Below are positions 1 through 7,019 of a DNA stretch of 15,346 nucleotides, one piece after another. Where the stretch lies: the NCBI GenBank assembly GCA_034440115.1, contig JAWXBM010000035.1, positions 1 through 15,346 on the forward strand. Direction: 5' to 3'. How positions within the stretch are numbered: the stretch's first letter is position 1; each line of letters begins with the position of its first letter. The notes under the pieces are model-generated. The model saw only the letters and a list, made by a program, of their open reading frames with translations. It ran no database searches and was not told where the DNA came from. A program made the position numbers and the translations under genes. The DNA is from JAWXBM01 sp034440115. Its GTDB lineage: Bacteria > Pseudomonadota > Gammaproteobacteria > Xanthomonadales > SZUA-36.

Positions 1-1
1 C

Positions 2-217
2 GGCGGCAAGAAGAGGGTCGACGCAACGCTGTCGAATCGCGAACTGGAAGTGCTGAAGCGGCTCGCCTCGGGCCAAAGTCTGGTGCAGATCGCCGACGCG
101 CTGCATTTGAGCCCAAAGACCATCAGCACCTATCGCGCCCGCATCCTCGACAAGCTCGACGTATCGAGCAATGCCGAGCTTGGGCGCTATGCGCATGAAA
201 ACGGCATCCTGCCGTGA
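2..217 (+). CDS. LuxR-family response regulator, C-terminal HTH domain (5'-partial)
   Basis: The frame is open from the left edge and ends at TGA 215-217, giving 71 residues. They form a complete GerE/LuxR-type DNA-binding domain: the LSNRELEVLKRLASG start, the QIADALHLSPKTISTY recognition helix region, then RILDKLDVSSNAEL. In this family the domain follows a receiver domain, and two-component response regulators use it to bind promoter DNA in the cytoplasm. The receiver would lie left of the window and cannot be checked. The ending YAHENGILP is typical of NarL/UvrY-type regulators. The Crp/Fnr gene lies downstream on the same strand, more than 200 nt away, so it is probably a separate unit. 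I cannot name the regulon or the partner kinase. Confidence 0.88.
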   Translation, partial: GGKKRVDATLSNRELEVLKRLASGQSLVQIADALHLSPKTISTYRARILDKLDVSSNAELGRYAHENGILP

Positions 218-302
218 AGGCCTGAAACACCAACGGGTGCGGTGCTGCGGCTTTCGCAGTGTTCAAAGGGCAGGTCGACGTGGTAGCGGTGTCGGCCTGT
301 GT

Positions 303-341
303 GTAGGGGTTCCCGTACGCATCTGTGGCACATTCCCCTAC
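303..341. promoter_or_regulatory. Inverted repeat upstream of the Crp/Fnr gene
   Basis: GTAGGGG (303-309) and CCCCTAC (335-341) form a perfect 7-bp inverted repeat separated by 25 nt. It lies in the gap between the response regulator and the Crp/Fnr-type gene, about 100 nt before the first plausible start. It could be an operator or a leader hairpin. No clear -35/-10 pair could be assigned, so the role is inferred from position only. Confidence 0.3.
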
Positions 342-440
342 GTTAAAAATCCTCCTGTGCCTGATTGTGCGGTGCCGCACAAAGCTGCGATTATCCAAAA
401 TCTGACAGTTGGTCCAAGCGCTGGCTCGAGGGAGAACTCC

Positions 441-1352
441 GTGGACTCACCGCTCTCTGAAGTAGTCAATGTCGACAGCCCTGAGCCGAAGGGGTTGTGT
501 GTGCTGAACAAACAAGAACTGTCGGGAAAACACAGCCCCAGGCACAATCATATACTGGCCGCGCTGCCGGCCGCCGACTATGCGCGTCTGCTGCCTGACC
601 TTGAACTCATCCCCATGCGGCTGGGCGCGGCGATGTATGAGGCTGGCGGGTCGTTGGATTACGTGTATTTTCCGACCACCAGCGTTGTGTCGCTGCTGTC
701 CGAGCTCGAAGATGGCACCTCGGCAGGAATCGCCGTCACTGGCTTCGATGGGCTGGTGGGCATTGCTTTGTTCTTGGGGGGCGACAACACGGCTTGCCGC
801 GCCGTGGTGCGAAGCGCGGGTTTTGGCTATCGGATAAGAGCATCGGTAGGAAAAAGAGAATTCGACCTGTATGGCGAATTCCAACGCGTGGTGCTGCTTT
901 ACACGCAGGTGGTGATCACACAAATGGCACTGACGGCTGTCTGCAATCGGCATCATACGCTCGAACAGCGGCTGTGCCGCTGGCTGCTGTTGAATCTAGA
1001 CTGTCTGCCAACGAACGAGTTGACGATGACGCAGGAGTCGATCGCTCAAATGCTGGGCGTGCGTCGCGAGGGGGTGACCGAAGCCGCTGGAGATCTGCGA
1101 AAAGCCGGCACCCTATGTTACAACCGTGGAAAAATCACGGTGCTCGATCGCCCCAGGCTTGAGCATCGGGCGTGCGAATGCTACGCCGTTGTGAAAAAAG
1201 AGATGAATCGTTTGCTGCGGTACCGCTCCAAACCGCAGGGTTGCCCGAAGGAGCTCTCACCAACCGCTTTCGCATCAAAACCAGGCGAATTACCGGCGCA
1301 TTCCATGATCTCCCCCCCACACCTGATGAAAGCACACGCCTCGCCGCGCTGA
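441..1352 (+). CDS. Crp/Fnr-family transcriptional regulator
   Basis: Cytoplasmic DNA-binding regulator of the Crp/Fnr superfamily. From GTG 441 it has 303 residues. An N-terminal cNMP-binding-like beta-roll (about 36-160, beginning NHILAALPAADY, with LGAAMYEAGG and VYFPTTSVVSLL) is followed by a dimer helix and a Crp-type winged helix (about 192-235, TMTQESIAQMLGVRREGVTEA). The cAMP phosphate-binding cassette of true CRP is not visible, so the ligand is unknown. Such proteins are common in Bradyrhizobium- and Steroidobacter-like genomes. Start choice: GTG 441 has GAGGGAG six nt upstream, while GTG 501 has AAGGGG six nt upstream and gives a more usual short N-terminus. The frame stays open back to 171, but that stretch looks non-coding. 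The last 40 or so residues after the winged helix are Pro/Ser-rich and not conserved-looking. Confidence 0.85.
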   Translation: MDSPLSEVVNVDSPEPKGLCVLNKQELSGKHSPRHNHILAALPAADYARLLPDLELIPMRLGAAMYEAGGSLDYVYFPTTSVVSLLSELEDGTSAGIAVTGFDGLVGIALFLGGDNTACRAVVRSAGFGYRIRASVGKREFDLYGEFQRVVLLYTQVVITQMALTAVCNRHHTLEQRLCRWLLLNLDCLPTNELTMTQESIAQMLGVRREGVTEAAGDLRKAGTLCYNRGKITVLDRPRLEHRACECYAVVKKEMNRLLRYRSKPQGCPKELSPTAFASKPGELPAHSMISPPHLMKAHASPR

Positions 1353-1520
1353 ATCGCTACGAAGTCACGCAAAAGCAAAAGGGGTCGGCGCCAATTTCCG
1401 ACAGCATTAGCAGAAATACTCCATAGAACGTGCCTTGCGTGGTTGGCATGGTGGGTTGTCGATTATAAAGACTGCCCAGCATGCCCCGGCCAGCAAGGCT
1501 CGCCCTGCCAGGTATTCCAC

Positions 1521-1566
1521 AACACGTCACACAACGTGGCAATAACCGCCAGACGTGTTTTTTTTT
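1521..1566 (+). terminator. Likely rho-independent terminator downstream of the Crp/Fnr gene
   Basis: AACACGTC (1521-1528) pairs perfectly with GACGTGTT (1552-1559). An inner pair, TGGC (1537-1540) with GCCA (1548-1551), stacks against the second arm. The second arm runs into nine T residues (1558-1566). Hairpin plus T-run on the + strand is the intrinsic-terminator pattern. It is about 170 nt beyond the Crp/Fnr stop, so it would end a transcript with a long 3' tail. Confidence 0.55.
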
Positions 1567-1680
1567 AATGGCGAGGATCGAATCCCATACTTACGGCTGT
1601 TAAAAAGGGCTGCCGCCCGGCCGGGATGCAATGAGTCGGCAGACAAGCGGGCAGGCCGCCAGAAGTCGACTAAATTGGAT

Positions 1681-1715
1681 CTGCGCCCTTTATTGCAACA
1701 ATCCTTCGGGCGCAG
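1681..1715. repeat. Nested inverted repeat between convergent genes
   Basis: CTGCGCCC (1681-1688) and GGGCGCAG (1708-1715) are perfect 8-bp complements. An inner ATTG/CAAT pair lies inside the 19-nt loop. It sits about 50 nt past the stop of the minus-strand lipoprotein gene and could stabilise or end that mRNA. There is no real T-run after it on the minus strand, so a terminator call would be weak. Confidence 0.4.
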
Positions 1716-1763
1716 GGGTCATCCCTGGACTGCAGAACCCCTTTATTGGGGGATTCTTGAATC

Positions 1764-2225
1764 CTACGACGGCACTACCCGTGCGTTCTCGCCGCTACCT
1801 TGAACCTGAACTTTCATCCCATCTGAAAGCCTGCTGTTCACTGGCTGCACAATCACCACCTGGCCGCCGGTTTGCATCTGCACTGTCACGCGCTGGGCAT
1901 TAGTCTTGTTCAGCTTGCTTTCTGCGTATGTGCCAGCCGCGGCACCAACTGCAGCGCCCGCTACCGTGCCGGCCGTGCCGCTACTGACCTTGGCGCCCAG
2001 CAGCCCACCGGCCACTGCGCCCACGGCTGTACCGATACCCAGTTTGTAGTCTTCATCGACTTCAATGTTTTCGAGGGCAGTGATGTACCCATCCCGATCC
2101 ATCTGGTTCGCGACCGTACCGGATCTCTCACCGTAGTCCGGACCGCCCCCCAAAGAACCGGTGTCGGCGCAGCCGGAAACCAATGCGGCGGCGGAGAAAA
2201 TCAGAATTGCGAGTTGCACTTTCAT
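1764..2225 (-). CDS. Glycine-zipper outer-membrane lipoprotein (17-kDa antigen / SlyB-like)
   Basis: A 153-residue protein. The N-terminus MKVQLAILIFSAAALVSGC has a positive residue, a hydrophobic stretch and a lipobox (LVSGC, Cys19), so it should be lipidated and anchored, probably in the outer membrane. Residues about 62-100 form a glycine-zipper double membrane segment (GIGTAVGAVAGGLLGAKV, then GTAGTVAGAAVGAAAGTYAE), the signature of the Rickettsia 17-kDa antigen/2TM family. The C-terminal part (QRVTVQMQTGGQVVIVQP...GMKVQVQG) resembles the small beta domain of SlyB/YcfJ-like proteins. Family members are linked to envelope stress and integrity, but the exact role is unknown. The start is well supported: AAGGAG lies 7 nt before the ATG (complement of 2233-2238). 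It stands alone and is convergent with the Crp/Fnr gene. Confidence 0.88.
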   Translation of the reverse strand: MKVQLAILIFSAAALVSGCADTGSLGGGPDYGERSGTVANQMDRDGYITALENIEVDEDYKLGIGTAVGAVAGGLLGAKVSSGTAGTVAGAAVGAAAGTYAESKLNKTNAQRVTVQMQTGGQVVIVQPVNSRLSDGMKVQVQGSGENARVVPS

Positions 2226-2587
2226 GTTGAGACTCCTTAAATGTCAGTCAAGAAAAGCTCACGCGATCAATGGAACACCGGTAAGTCGCATGCCGCTCGG
2301 CAAGCGGGTGAAACCGCATAACGCGAAAGAGGATTTACGTTGATAAGCTACGCCTGAATTCCTGTTTACACCGTTCGGTACCGTACATGACTGGCAAGTT
2401 ATGGGTTCCACTACTACACAGCGAAAGACCCGATAATGGTAGATGGGTGTGATATCGTGCGACAGCGATTTACCGTTTCCTGCAGCAGGATAATTCCGTC
2501 TCTCGCTGTAGGTTTACTCTGTCCCTTTACTCTGACCCCATAACTTTGGCACGATACCCGCCATGGGGTTCATTGGGAGAACAGGCC
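2226..2587. other. Intergenic region, no gene recognised
   Basis: This roughly 360-nt gap holds the upstream region and ribosome site of the minus-strand lipoprotein gene and a tandem 13-bp repeat (2513-2538). The short open frames do not look like proteins. A 5-bp hairpin at 2293-2307 is too small to interpret. Confidence 0.5.
2513..2538. repeat. Tandem 13-bp repeat (TTTACTCTGTCCC / TTTACTCTGACCC)
   Basis: Two adjacent 13-bp units differ at one base (T or A at position 10). Read on the other strand they are GGGTCAGAGTAAA and GGGACAGAGTAAA. From general knowledge, GGGGTCAGAGTA-type motifs are frequent intergenic repeats in gammaproteobacteria, often near IS200-like or REP-associated transposases. 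No transposase is present here. The unit lies just left of the decayed gene at 2588-2858. Confidence 0.5.
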
Positions 2588-2858
2588 ATGCCTGACATGA
2601 GCACCACCGAAAACGCCGGACCCCGCATCGTCGTTAACAGCGATGGCGCTGCGCGACGCGCGGCAGGACGCGAAGGGCTTGCAACTGGCGTTCAGCGATG
2701 GCTCCCTCGAAGGTTACCAGGTCAGCCGCTTGACGCATTCGCTGCAAAGCGCCACCCGGGCCGAGGCCTTGACGCATTTCGAGCCCATGCTGCGCGAGGT
2801 GTTCAGCCGCGCGCCCAATGACCCGCGGGTGCTCAAGGAGCCGACGCGGCTGGAATAA
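2588..2858 (+). pseudogene. Remnant of an HD-domain phosphohydrolase-like gene (frameshift and internal deletion)
   Basis: Reading starts at ATG 2588 (MPDMSTTENAGPRIVVNSDG) and must shift frame near 2642 to continue in a second frame to TAA 2856-2858. The second part contains GLQLAFSDGS, resembling the N-terminal domain of gamma-butyrobetaine-hydroxylase-like dioxygenases. It runs directly into VSRLTHSLQSATRAEA, the typical opening of HD-domain proteins associated with phosphonate or betaine dioxygenases, and then into HFEPMLREVFSRAP, which resembles their C-terminus. The HD metal-binding core normally between the last two pieces is absent. This looks like several gene ends stitched together by deletions, so I infer no function. 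Family assignment is from remembered motifs and is only moderately sure. Confidence 0.5.
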
Positions 2859-2920
2859 GCCGGCACGTGCGGTGCGCTCCATGCATCATTCGATTCACTC
2901 AACAAGACAGGTATAACCAC

Positions 2921-4909
2921 ATGCATAAACAAATCCATAGCCTCTTTATTTGCCTGCTTTTTCTGAGCACCGCTGCAGTTGCAAGGCCGCTCACGCTTGA
3001 CGACATGTTCGAGCTCAGAGACGTTGGTGGCCTGCAGATTTCGCCGTCCGGAGACTGGATTGTGTATACCGTTTCTGCGGCGAACCGGGAACTCGACCGC
3101 AGCGTCAGCGACATCTGGATGATCCGCTGGGACGGGACCGAAGAGATGCAACTCACCTTCACCGATGCGGAATCCGAATCGTCACCTCGCTGGAGCCCGG
3201 ACGGGCGCAGCCTGGCCTTCCTTTCTGGCCGCGGCGGAAAATCTGAGGGCTCACAGATATGGGTTCTGAATATGCGCGGCGGGGAAGCCCGCAAATTGAC
3301 CGCAATCAAGGGTGGCGTTTCCGACTATGCCTGGTCGCCGGACGGCAAACAGTTTGTTGTTGCCAGCGCAGTCCTGCCGGAAGGCACTGCAGCCAGCGCC
3401 TATCCGGAGCAATTACTCAGTGAAGACGAATACAAGCCCATTGTCGTTGATCGTTATCAGTTCAAAGCAGACGGCATCGGCTATCTCGGCAAAGAGCGCA
3501 CGCATCTCTTCCTGGTGGACGCTGCGGATGGAACAGCAACACAGCTCACGGACGGCGAGTACAACGAGACTTCGCCGGCATGGTCCCCCGATGGCAGCAG
3601 CATCGCTTTCATCAGCAAGCTTGGCGACATGGACCGTCATGACAACTTCGACGTTTTCGTTGTCGCTGCGAAGCCCGGCGCAAAGCCGCGCCAGGTGACG
3701 GTAAATACCGGCACAGACACGTCTCCCGCGTGGAGTTCTGATGCCAAGCGTCTGGTCTATCTGCACGGCGGTGCTCCTGAGCGGCTGACCTTCGCGCAGA
3801 GTCAGTTAGGCGTCGTTGGTCTCGATGCTGAAAATCCCCAACTGCCAGCCGAGTCACTCGATCGGCCTGTCAGCAACCCACGATTCTCGCCGGATGGCAA
3901 AAGTATTTACTTTCTGCTGGAGGACAACCGCGGCGTGCAGCTTGCGAGACTGCGTCTTCGCGATGGTCGTATCGAGCGCCTGACCAGCGAACAGGCTGAA
4001 ATTTCGGACTATGCCGTTAGTGCCGAAGGGCGCATCGCGATGCTTCGCACCACGTCGAACGCGCCTGCAGAGGTCTGGAAAATTGAAGCGAACAAGCCCG
4101 TACAACTTTCGCGACAGAACGATACCTGGCTGCGCGGAGTAGAGCTCTTCGTAGCACAGCCGATTCGCGTGCCGGTAAAAGACTCCGTCGACGTCTTCGG
4201 CCTGGCGCTGCGGGATGACAGCCTTAAAGGTCCCCTGCCATTGACCCTGCAGTTGCACGGCGGTCCGGTCGGGCAGTTTTCTTATGCCTTTAGCTTCGAG
4301 TGGCAGTTACTGGCGGCACAGGGCTACCAGGTTGCGGGCTTTAACCCGCGTGGCAGCTCGGGACGCGGCGAGGCCTTCCAGATGGAGCTGTTCCAGAACT
4401 GGGGCTATCCGGATGTCATCGACACGATGGCCGCCGTGGATTACCTGGTGGCCGAAGGCCTGGCTGATCCGGATCGTCTTGGCGTCGGTGGTTGGAGCTA
4501 CGGCGGCATGCTCACGAACTACATGATCGCGTCGACCGATCGCTTCAAGGTGGCGGTCAGTGGTGCAGGCATCTCCAACCAGTTGGGCGGATACGGCACG
4601 GAAATGTATATCAGAACCTGGGACTACGAAGTTGGTGCTCCCTGGGAAGACCTCGATCCCTGGGTCCGTTTATCGTATCCGTTCTTCAAAGCAGATCAGA
4701 TCAAGACTCCGACCTTATTCCTGTGCGGCGCCCTGGACTTCAACGTCCCACTGGTCGCATCGGAGCAAATGTACCAGGCGCTGCGTAGCCTCAATGTGCC
4801 GACCGAACTTGTCATCTATCCAGGGCAGTTTCATTCCCTGTCGCGGCTTACCGCGATGCATGACAAACGGACACGCATGCTTGAGTGGTATGACCGTTAC
4901 TTGAAATAG
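2921..4909 (+). CDS. Secreted S9-family (prolyl oligopeptidase-like) serine peptidase
   Basis: A 662-residue enzyme expected to cleave short peptides in the periplasm. ATG 2921 was chosen over an in-frame ATG at 2867 because it opens a signal peptide (MHKQIHSLFICLLFLSTAAVA, cleavage near residue 21). A WD40-like/TolB-type beta-propeller follows, with repeats at about residues 87, 217, 268 and 319 (SPRWSPDG, SPAWSPDG, SPAWSSDA, NPRFSPDG). The C-terminal alpha/beta-hydrolase has a full triad: Ser526 in GGWSYGG, Asp606 in GALDFNVP and His638 in GQFHS. Length and layout match acylaminoacyl/dipeptidyl peptidases of S9, a family that also includes lasso-peptide isopeptidases found beside TonB receptors. 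No lasso biosynthesis genes are seen. The beta-hydroxylase-like gene starts 5 nt after the stop, so they are almost certainly co-transcribed. The ribosome site (ACAGG) is weak. Confidence 0.92.
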   Translation: MHKQIHSLFICLLFLSTAAVARPLTLDDMFELRDVGGLQISPSGDWIVYTVSAANRELDRSVSDIWMIRWDGTEEMQLTFTDAESESSPRWSPDGRSLAFLSGRGGKSEGSQIWVLNMRGGEARKLTAIKGGVSDYAWSPDGKQFVVASAVLPEGTAASAYPEQLLSEDEYKPIVVDRYQFKADGIGYLGKERTHLFLVDAADGTATQLTDGEYNETSPAWSPDGSSIAFISKLGDMDRHDNFDVFVVAAKPGAKPRQVTVNTGTDTSPAWSSDAKRLVYLHGGAPERLTFAQSQLGVVGLDAENPQLPAESLDRPVSNPRFSPDGKSIYFLLEDNRGVQLARLRLRDGRIERLTSEQAEISDYAVSAEGRIAMLRTTSNAPAEVWKIEANKPVQLSRQNDTWLRGVELFVAQPIRVPVKDSVDVFGLALRDDSLKGPLPLTLQLHGGPVGQFSYAFSFEWQLLAAQGYQVAGFNPRGSSGRGEAFQMELFQNWGYPDVIDTMAAVDYLVAEGLADPDRLGVGGWSYGGMLTNYMIASTDRFKVAVSGAGISNQLGGYGTEMYIRTWDYEVGAPWEDLDPWVRLSYPFFKADQIKTPTLFLCGALDFNVPLVASEQMYQALRSLNVPTELVIYPGQFHSLSRLTAMHDKRTRMLEWYDRYLK

Positions 4910-4914
4910 CGGGC

Positions 4915-5589
4915 ATGAATTTCGACGGCGATTTCATCGAACTCGGGGCTGTAGACCCAGCTAAGCTCGCCGACCTCGCTGGCGCGATTGGCGAGCATGA
5001 TTGGGAGCTTGATATACCTGGGCGCGGGCGGGTGCCGGCGACAGCGGATTTGCGTTCGGTCGCGCTCGTGTTCGACCCGGACCTTCGGCACAGTCACCCA
5101 ACCCGACTGCCGCTTCTAAAAGTCTTTGAGTCCGAGCTCAGGTCCGCACTGGAACTTGTCGCCGATCATTTCGAGAGTGGTGAAAAAGGGCAAGCGCTGG
5201 TGCAGCAATTTGGTCTTGGCTATTTCATTCGCGCAACGTTTGAGCGGCTTCGTGCTGCCGGTTCAGTTGAGTTTGGGCCTGATCAGGGTTTCTCGCTGGT
5301 GCATTCGCATCGACTGCACGTACCGCTAGTGACCAGCGAAGCGGCGTCGTTCACCGTGGGTTCCGCAACCCGGCACCTCGAACCTGGCCGCGTCTACGAG
5401 ATCAACAATCGTCGCTCACGCGCAGAGCACAATGCCGGTGACATCGACAGAATTCATCTGGTGTTGGACTTCGTGATGCGCGGCGAGCGATGTTGTTGCG
5501 GGGTCACGCGGCACCCAAATACCTTCTGCAGCCCCCGTGCTTGCCGGGAAACCGACCAGTTGGAGATACCTTGCCGTTGCTTCGACTGA
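4915..5589 (+). CDS. Aspartyl/asparaginyl beta-hydroxylase-like protein (Asp_Arg_Hydrox)
   Basis: A 224-residue cytoplasmic protein of the 2-oxoglutarate/Fe(II) Asp/Asn beta-hydroxylase fold. The core lies at about 125-186: HSHRLHVPL (first metal His, H135), FTVGS, LEPGRVYEINN, then DRIHLVLD with Arg179 for 2-oxoglutarate. In the family the second metal His sits in an NN-x3-H-x-V-x-N stretch. Here that site reads NNRRSRAEHN, with Arg169 in the His place, so activity is uncertain unless His172 substitutes. The last 33 residues hold seven cysteines (193-195, 205, 210, 220, 222), unlike the rest of the protein. A frameshift after about 5490 would give a Cys-poor tail. It starts 5 nt after the S9 peptidase, and the pairing suggests peptide or amino-acid side-chain hydroxylation coupled with peptide cleavage. 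The substrate is unknown. Confidence 0.8.
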   Translation: MNFDGDFIELGAVDPAKLADLAGAIGEHDWELDIPGRGRVPATADLRSVALVFDPDLRHSHPTRLPLLKVFESELRSALELVADHFESGEKGQALVQQFGLGYFIRATFERLRAAGSVEFGPDQGFSLVHSHRLHVPLVTSEAASFTVGSATRHLEPGRVYEINNRRSRAEHNAGDIDRIHLVLDFVMRGERCCCGVTRHPNTFCSPRACRETDQLEIPCRCFD

Positions 5590-5606
5590 GGCCTTAAGCG
5601 GTCGAA
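5581..5606. repeat. Inverted repeat between convergent stops
   Basis: TTCGAC (5581-5586) and GTCGAA (5601-5606) pair across a 14-nt loop exactly where the beta-hydroxylase-like gene (+) and the halogenase-like gene (-) end. It may act as a weak bidirectional terminator, but there is no T-run on either side. Confidence 0.3.
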
Positions 5607-7019
5607 TCAGTTTCTAAGCGCGCGCAGATACGCCCGCTGCTCGGGCATGCGGGAAACGTCTGCTAGCATCGCCTGGCGCATTTGTTCGTAATGTTCATTG
5701 AGTTTTGCAGCATCCATGAAGTCGAGCAGGCCGTGGTAGCCGGCGGGCCAGATATCCGCTGACAGTAACGCGGCTACCCAGCTCTCGGCCGGGAATGCAG
5801 GATGATCTTCGAGCTCGAGATGACCGCGACTCCGGAACAGGTCAATCCTTAGCCTGAGTGATTCGGGTTGCGCGGTGGAGGTCGCGTGCTGCCAAAACGG
5901 CGTCTGCCGCCAGGCCGCTGCCAGGTAATGCAGGCGTGCGAAGTCGCGCGCAGATTCGAGCTGCCCGCTGAGGCGACGATTGAACTCTTTAGCCGTCCCT
6001 GGCGAGGCCGGCCTTGCCGGCAACAAGCTCGCAAGTGTTAGTGCGGATCGCCTGGCGAAATCGAGCGTGCTGACATCCAGCGCCTCGACATGGCCAGCAG
6101 CCGCCCCGATCGCAACGCAGTTCCTGACCCAGAACCCGCGCCGCCGTCCGCTGCGCTGCTCGTAGGTGGCAATGGCCTCCGGTTCGAACCCGCCTACGTG
6201 TTGCTTCAGCGCCGCAACAGCCGCGTCGTCGTCGAGAAACTCAGGCGAATACAGCAGGCTGTGCGCCGCCCGCTGCTGCAGCGGCGTCGTCGAAATCCAG
6301 CCGGCATCAGTGGCAGCTATGTGATGGACCGGCGTACTGTCACTGTTGGCCGCAGTCGTCAATGCGACGACTCGGCTGCAGGGAAGATATGAGCTCCAGT
6401 CCTCATATTCCACGCCAAGCGCCGCGCCGATCAACCGTGCCGACTCGCCGGAACAGTCGATGAAAAGGTCCGCTGCCAGGCGCGCTCCATCGGCGAGCTT
6501 CAAGTGCTTGATGTACCCGCTGTTTGGCTCCAGCTCAACGCTGTCGATCGGCTGGGCCACCGCTATCGCGCCATTCATTGTGGCATTCACTTTGAGCAGT
6601 TGCGTCAGTTTTTCAGTGTTCAGATTCAGGCCATAAGCGAGCGGCGGCAACGATTCCGCACCTGCATCGCTGGTTCGGCAAACCCGGCCGCGCTGCGCGG
6701 CGCTGGCATTGGGCGAAAAAAGGTTGATGTTGACCGCTGCACCCGCGAGGCGGGCGCGATTCAAATAATGGTGGAAGGGGATGACTCCAGCCGCGGCGCC
6801 ATGCGGACCGAAAGCCAGAATCCTGTGGTCAGTCGGCGAGTTCCTGTAGTGGATGCCGGTTCCGAGGCGGAACGTCGCGCCGGTGCGCCTGATCAGTTCG
6901 TCTTCGTCGATGCCAAGCACTCGAAACAACTCAAGTGTTGATGCCGCGGTGAACTGCGCGGGTTCGACATTGATGAGATCCGGTAACTCAAGCACCGTCA
7001 CGCTGCAGGCTCTTCGCAG
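5607..7019 (-). CDS. Tryptophan-halogenase-like FAD flavoprotein, 5'-truncated
   Basis: About 470 residues read on the minus strand, ending at TGA (complement of 5607-5609). Family features: VTVLELPDL after where the FAD-binding strand should be, LGIDEDELIRRTGATFRLG, FGPHGAAAGVIPFHHY, DLFIDCSGESARLIG, YEDWSSYLPC, GRRRGFWVRNCVAIGAAAG, then EALDVSTLDF. The N-terminal GxGxxG dinucleotide motif and a start codon are missing. The sequence joins the antisense of the TonB receptor near 7005-7019, so about 25-30 residues are lost. Two halogenase signatures are altered: the GEATxP region reads INVEPAQFTAAST, and WxWxIP reads WISTTP (about 6284-6301). It may be a divergent, possibly non-halogenating, FAD monooxygenase. 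The open frame continues to 7562 but is only antisense of the receptor. Family members often lie beside TonB receptors. Confidence 0.82.
   Translation of the reverse strand: MRRACSVTVLELPDLINVEPAQFTAASTLELFRVLGIDEDELIRRTGATFRLGTGIHYRNSPTDHRILAFGPHGAAAGVIPFHHYLNRARLAGAAVNINLFSPNASAAQRGRVCRTSDAGAESLPPLAYGLNLNTEKLTQLLKVNATMNGAIAVAQPIDSVELEPNSGYIKHLKLADGARLAADLFIDCSGESARLIGAALGVEYEDWSSYLPCSRVVALTTAANSDSTPVHHIAATDAGWISTTPLQQRAAHSLLYSPEFLDDDAAVAALKQHVGGFEPEAIATYEQRSGRRRGFWVRNCVAIGAAAGHVEALDVSTLDFARRSALTLASLLPARPASPGTAKEFNRRLSGQLESARDFARLHYLAAAWRQTPFWQHATSTAQPESLRLRIDLFRSRGHLELEDHPAFPAESWVAALLSADIWPAGYHGLLDFMDAAKLNEHYEQMRQAMLADVSRMPEQRAYLRALRN

Larger units (their letters stand above)
1353..1763. 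other. Intergenic region with several hairpins, no gene seen
   Basis: This 411-nt gap lies between the convergent Crp/Fnr and lipoprotein genes. Short open frames here have no recognisable motif, no good ribosome site and poor codon bias. The region contains a terminator-like hairpin (1521-1566), a second nested inverted repeat (1681-1715) and a direct repeat CCCTTTATTG (1686-1695 and 1739-1748). Confidence 0.6.

Noticed and set aside
171..440. Long N-terminal extension of the Crp/Fnr frame back to ATG 171
   Set aside because: It overlaps the LuxR gene end, lacks family similarity and codon bias, and includes the likely promoter region. Better ribosome sites precede GTG 441 and GTG 501.
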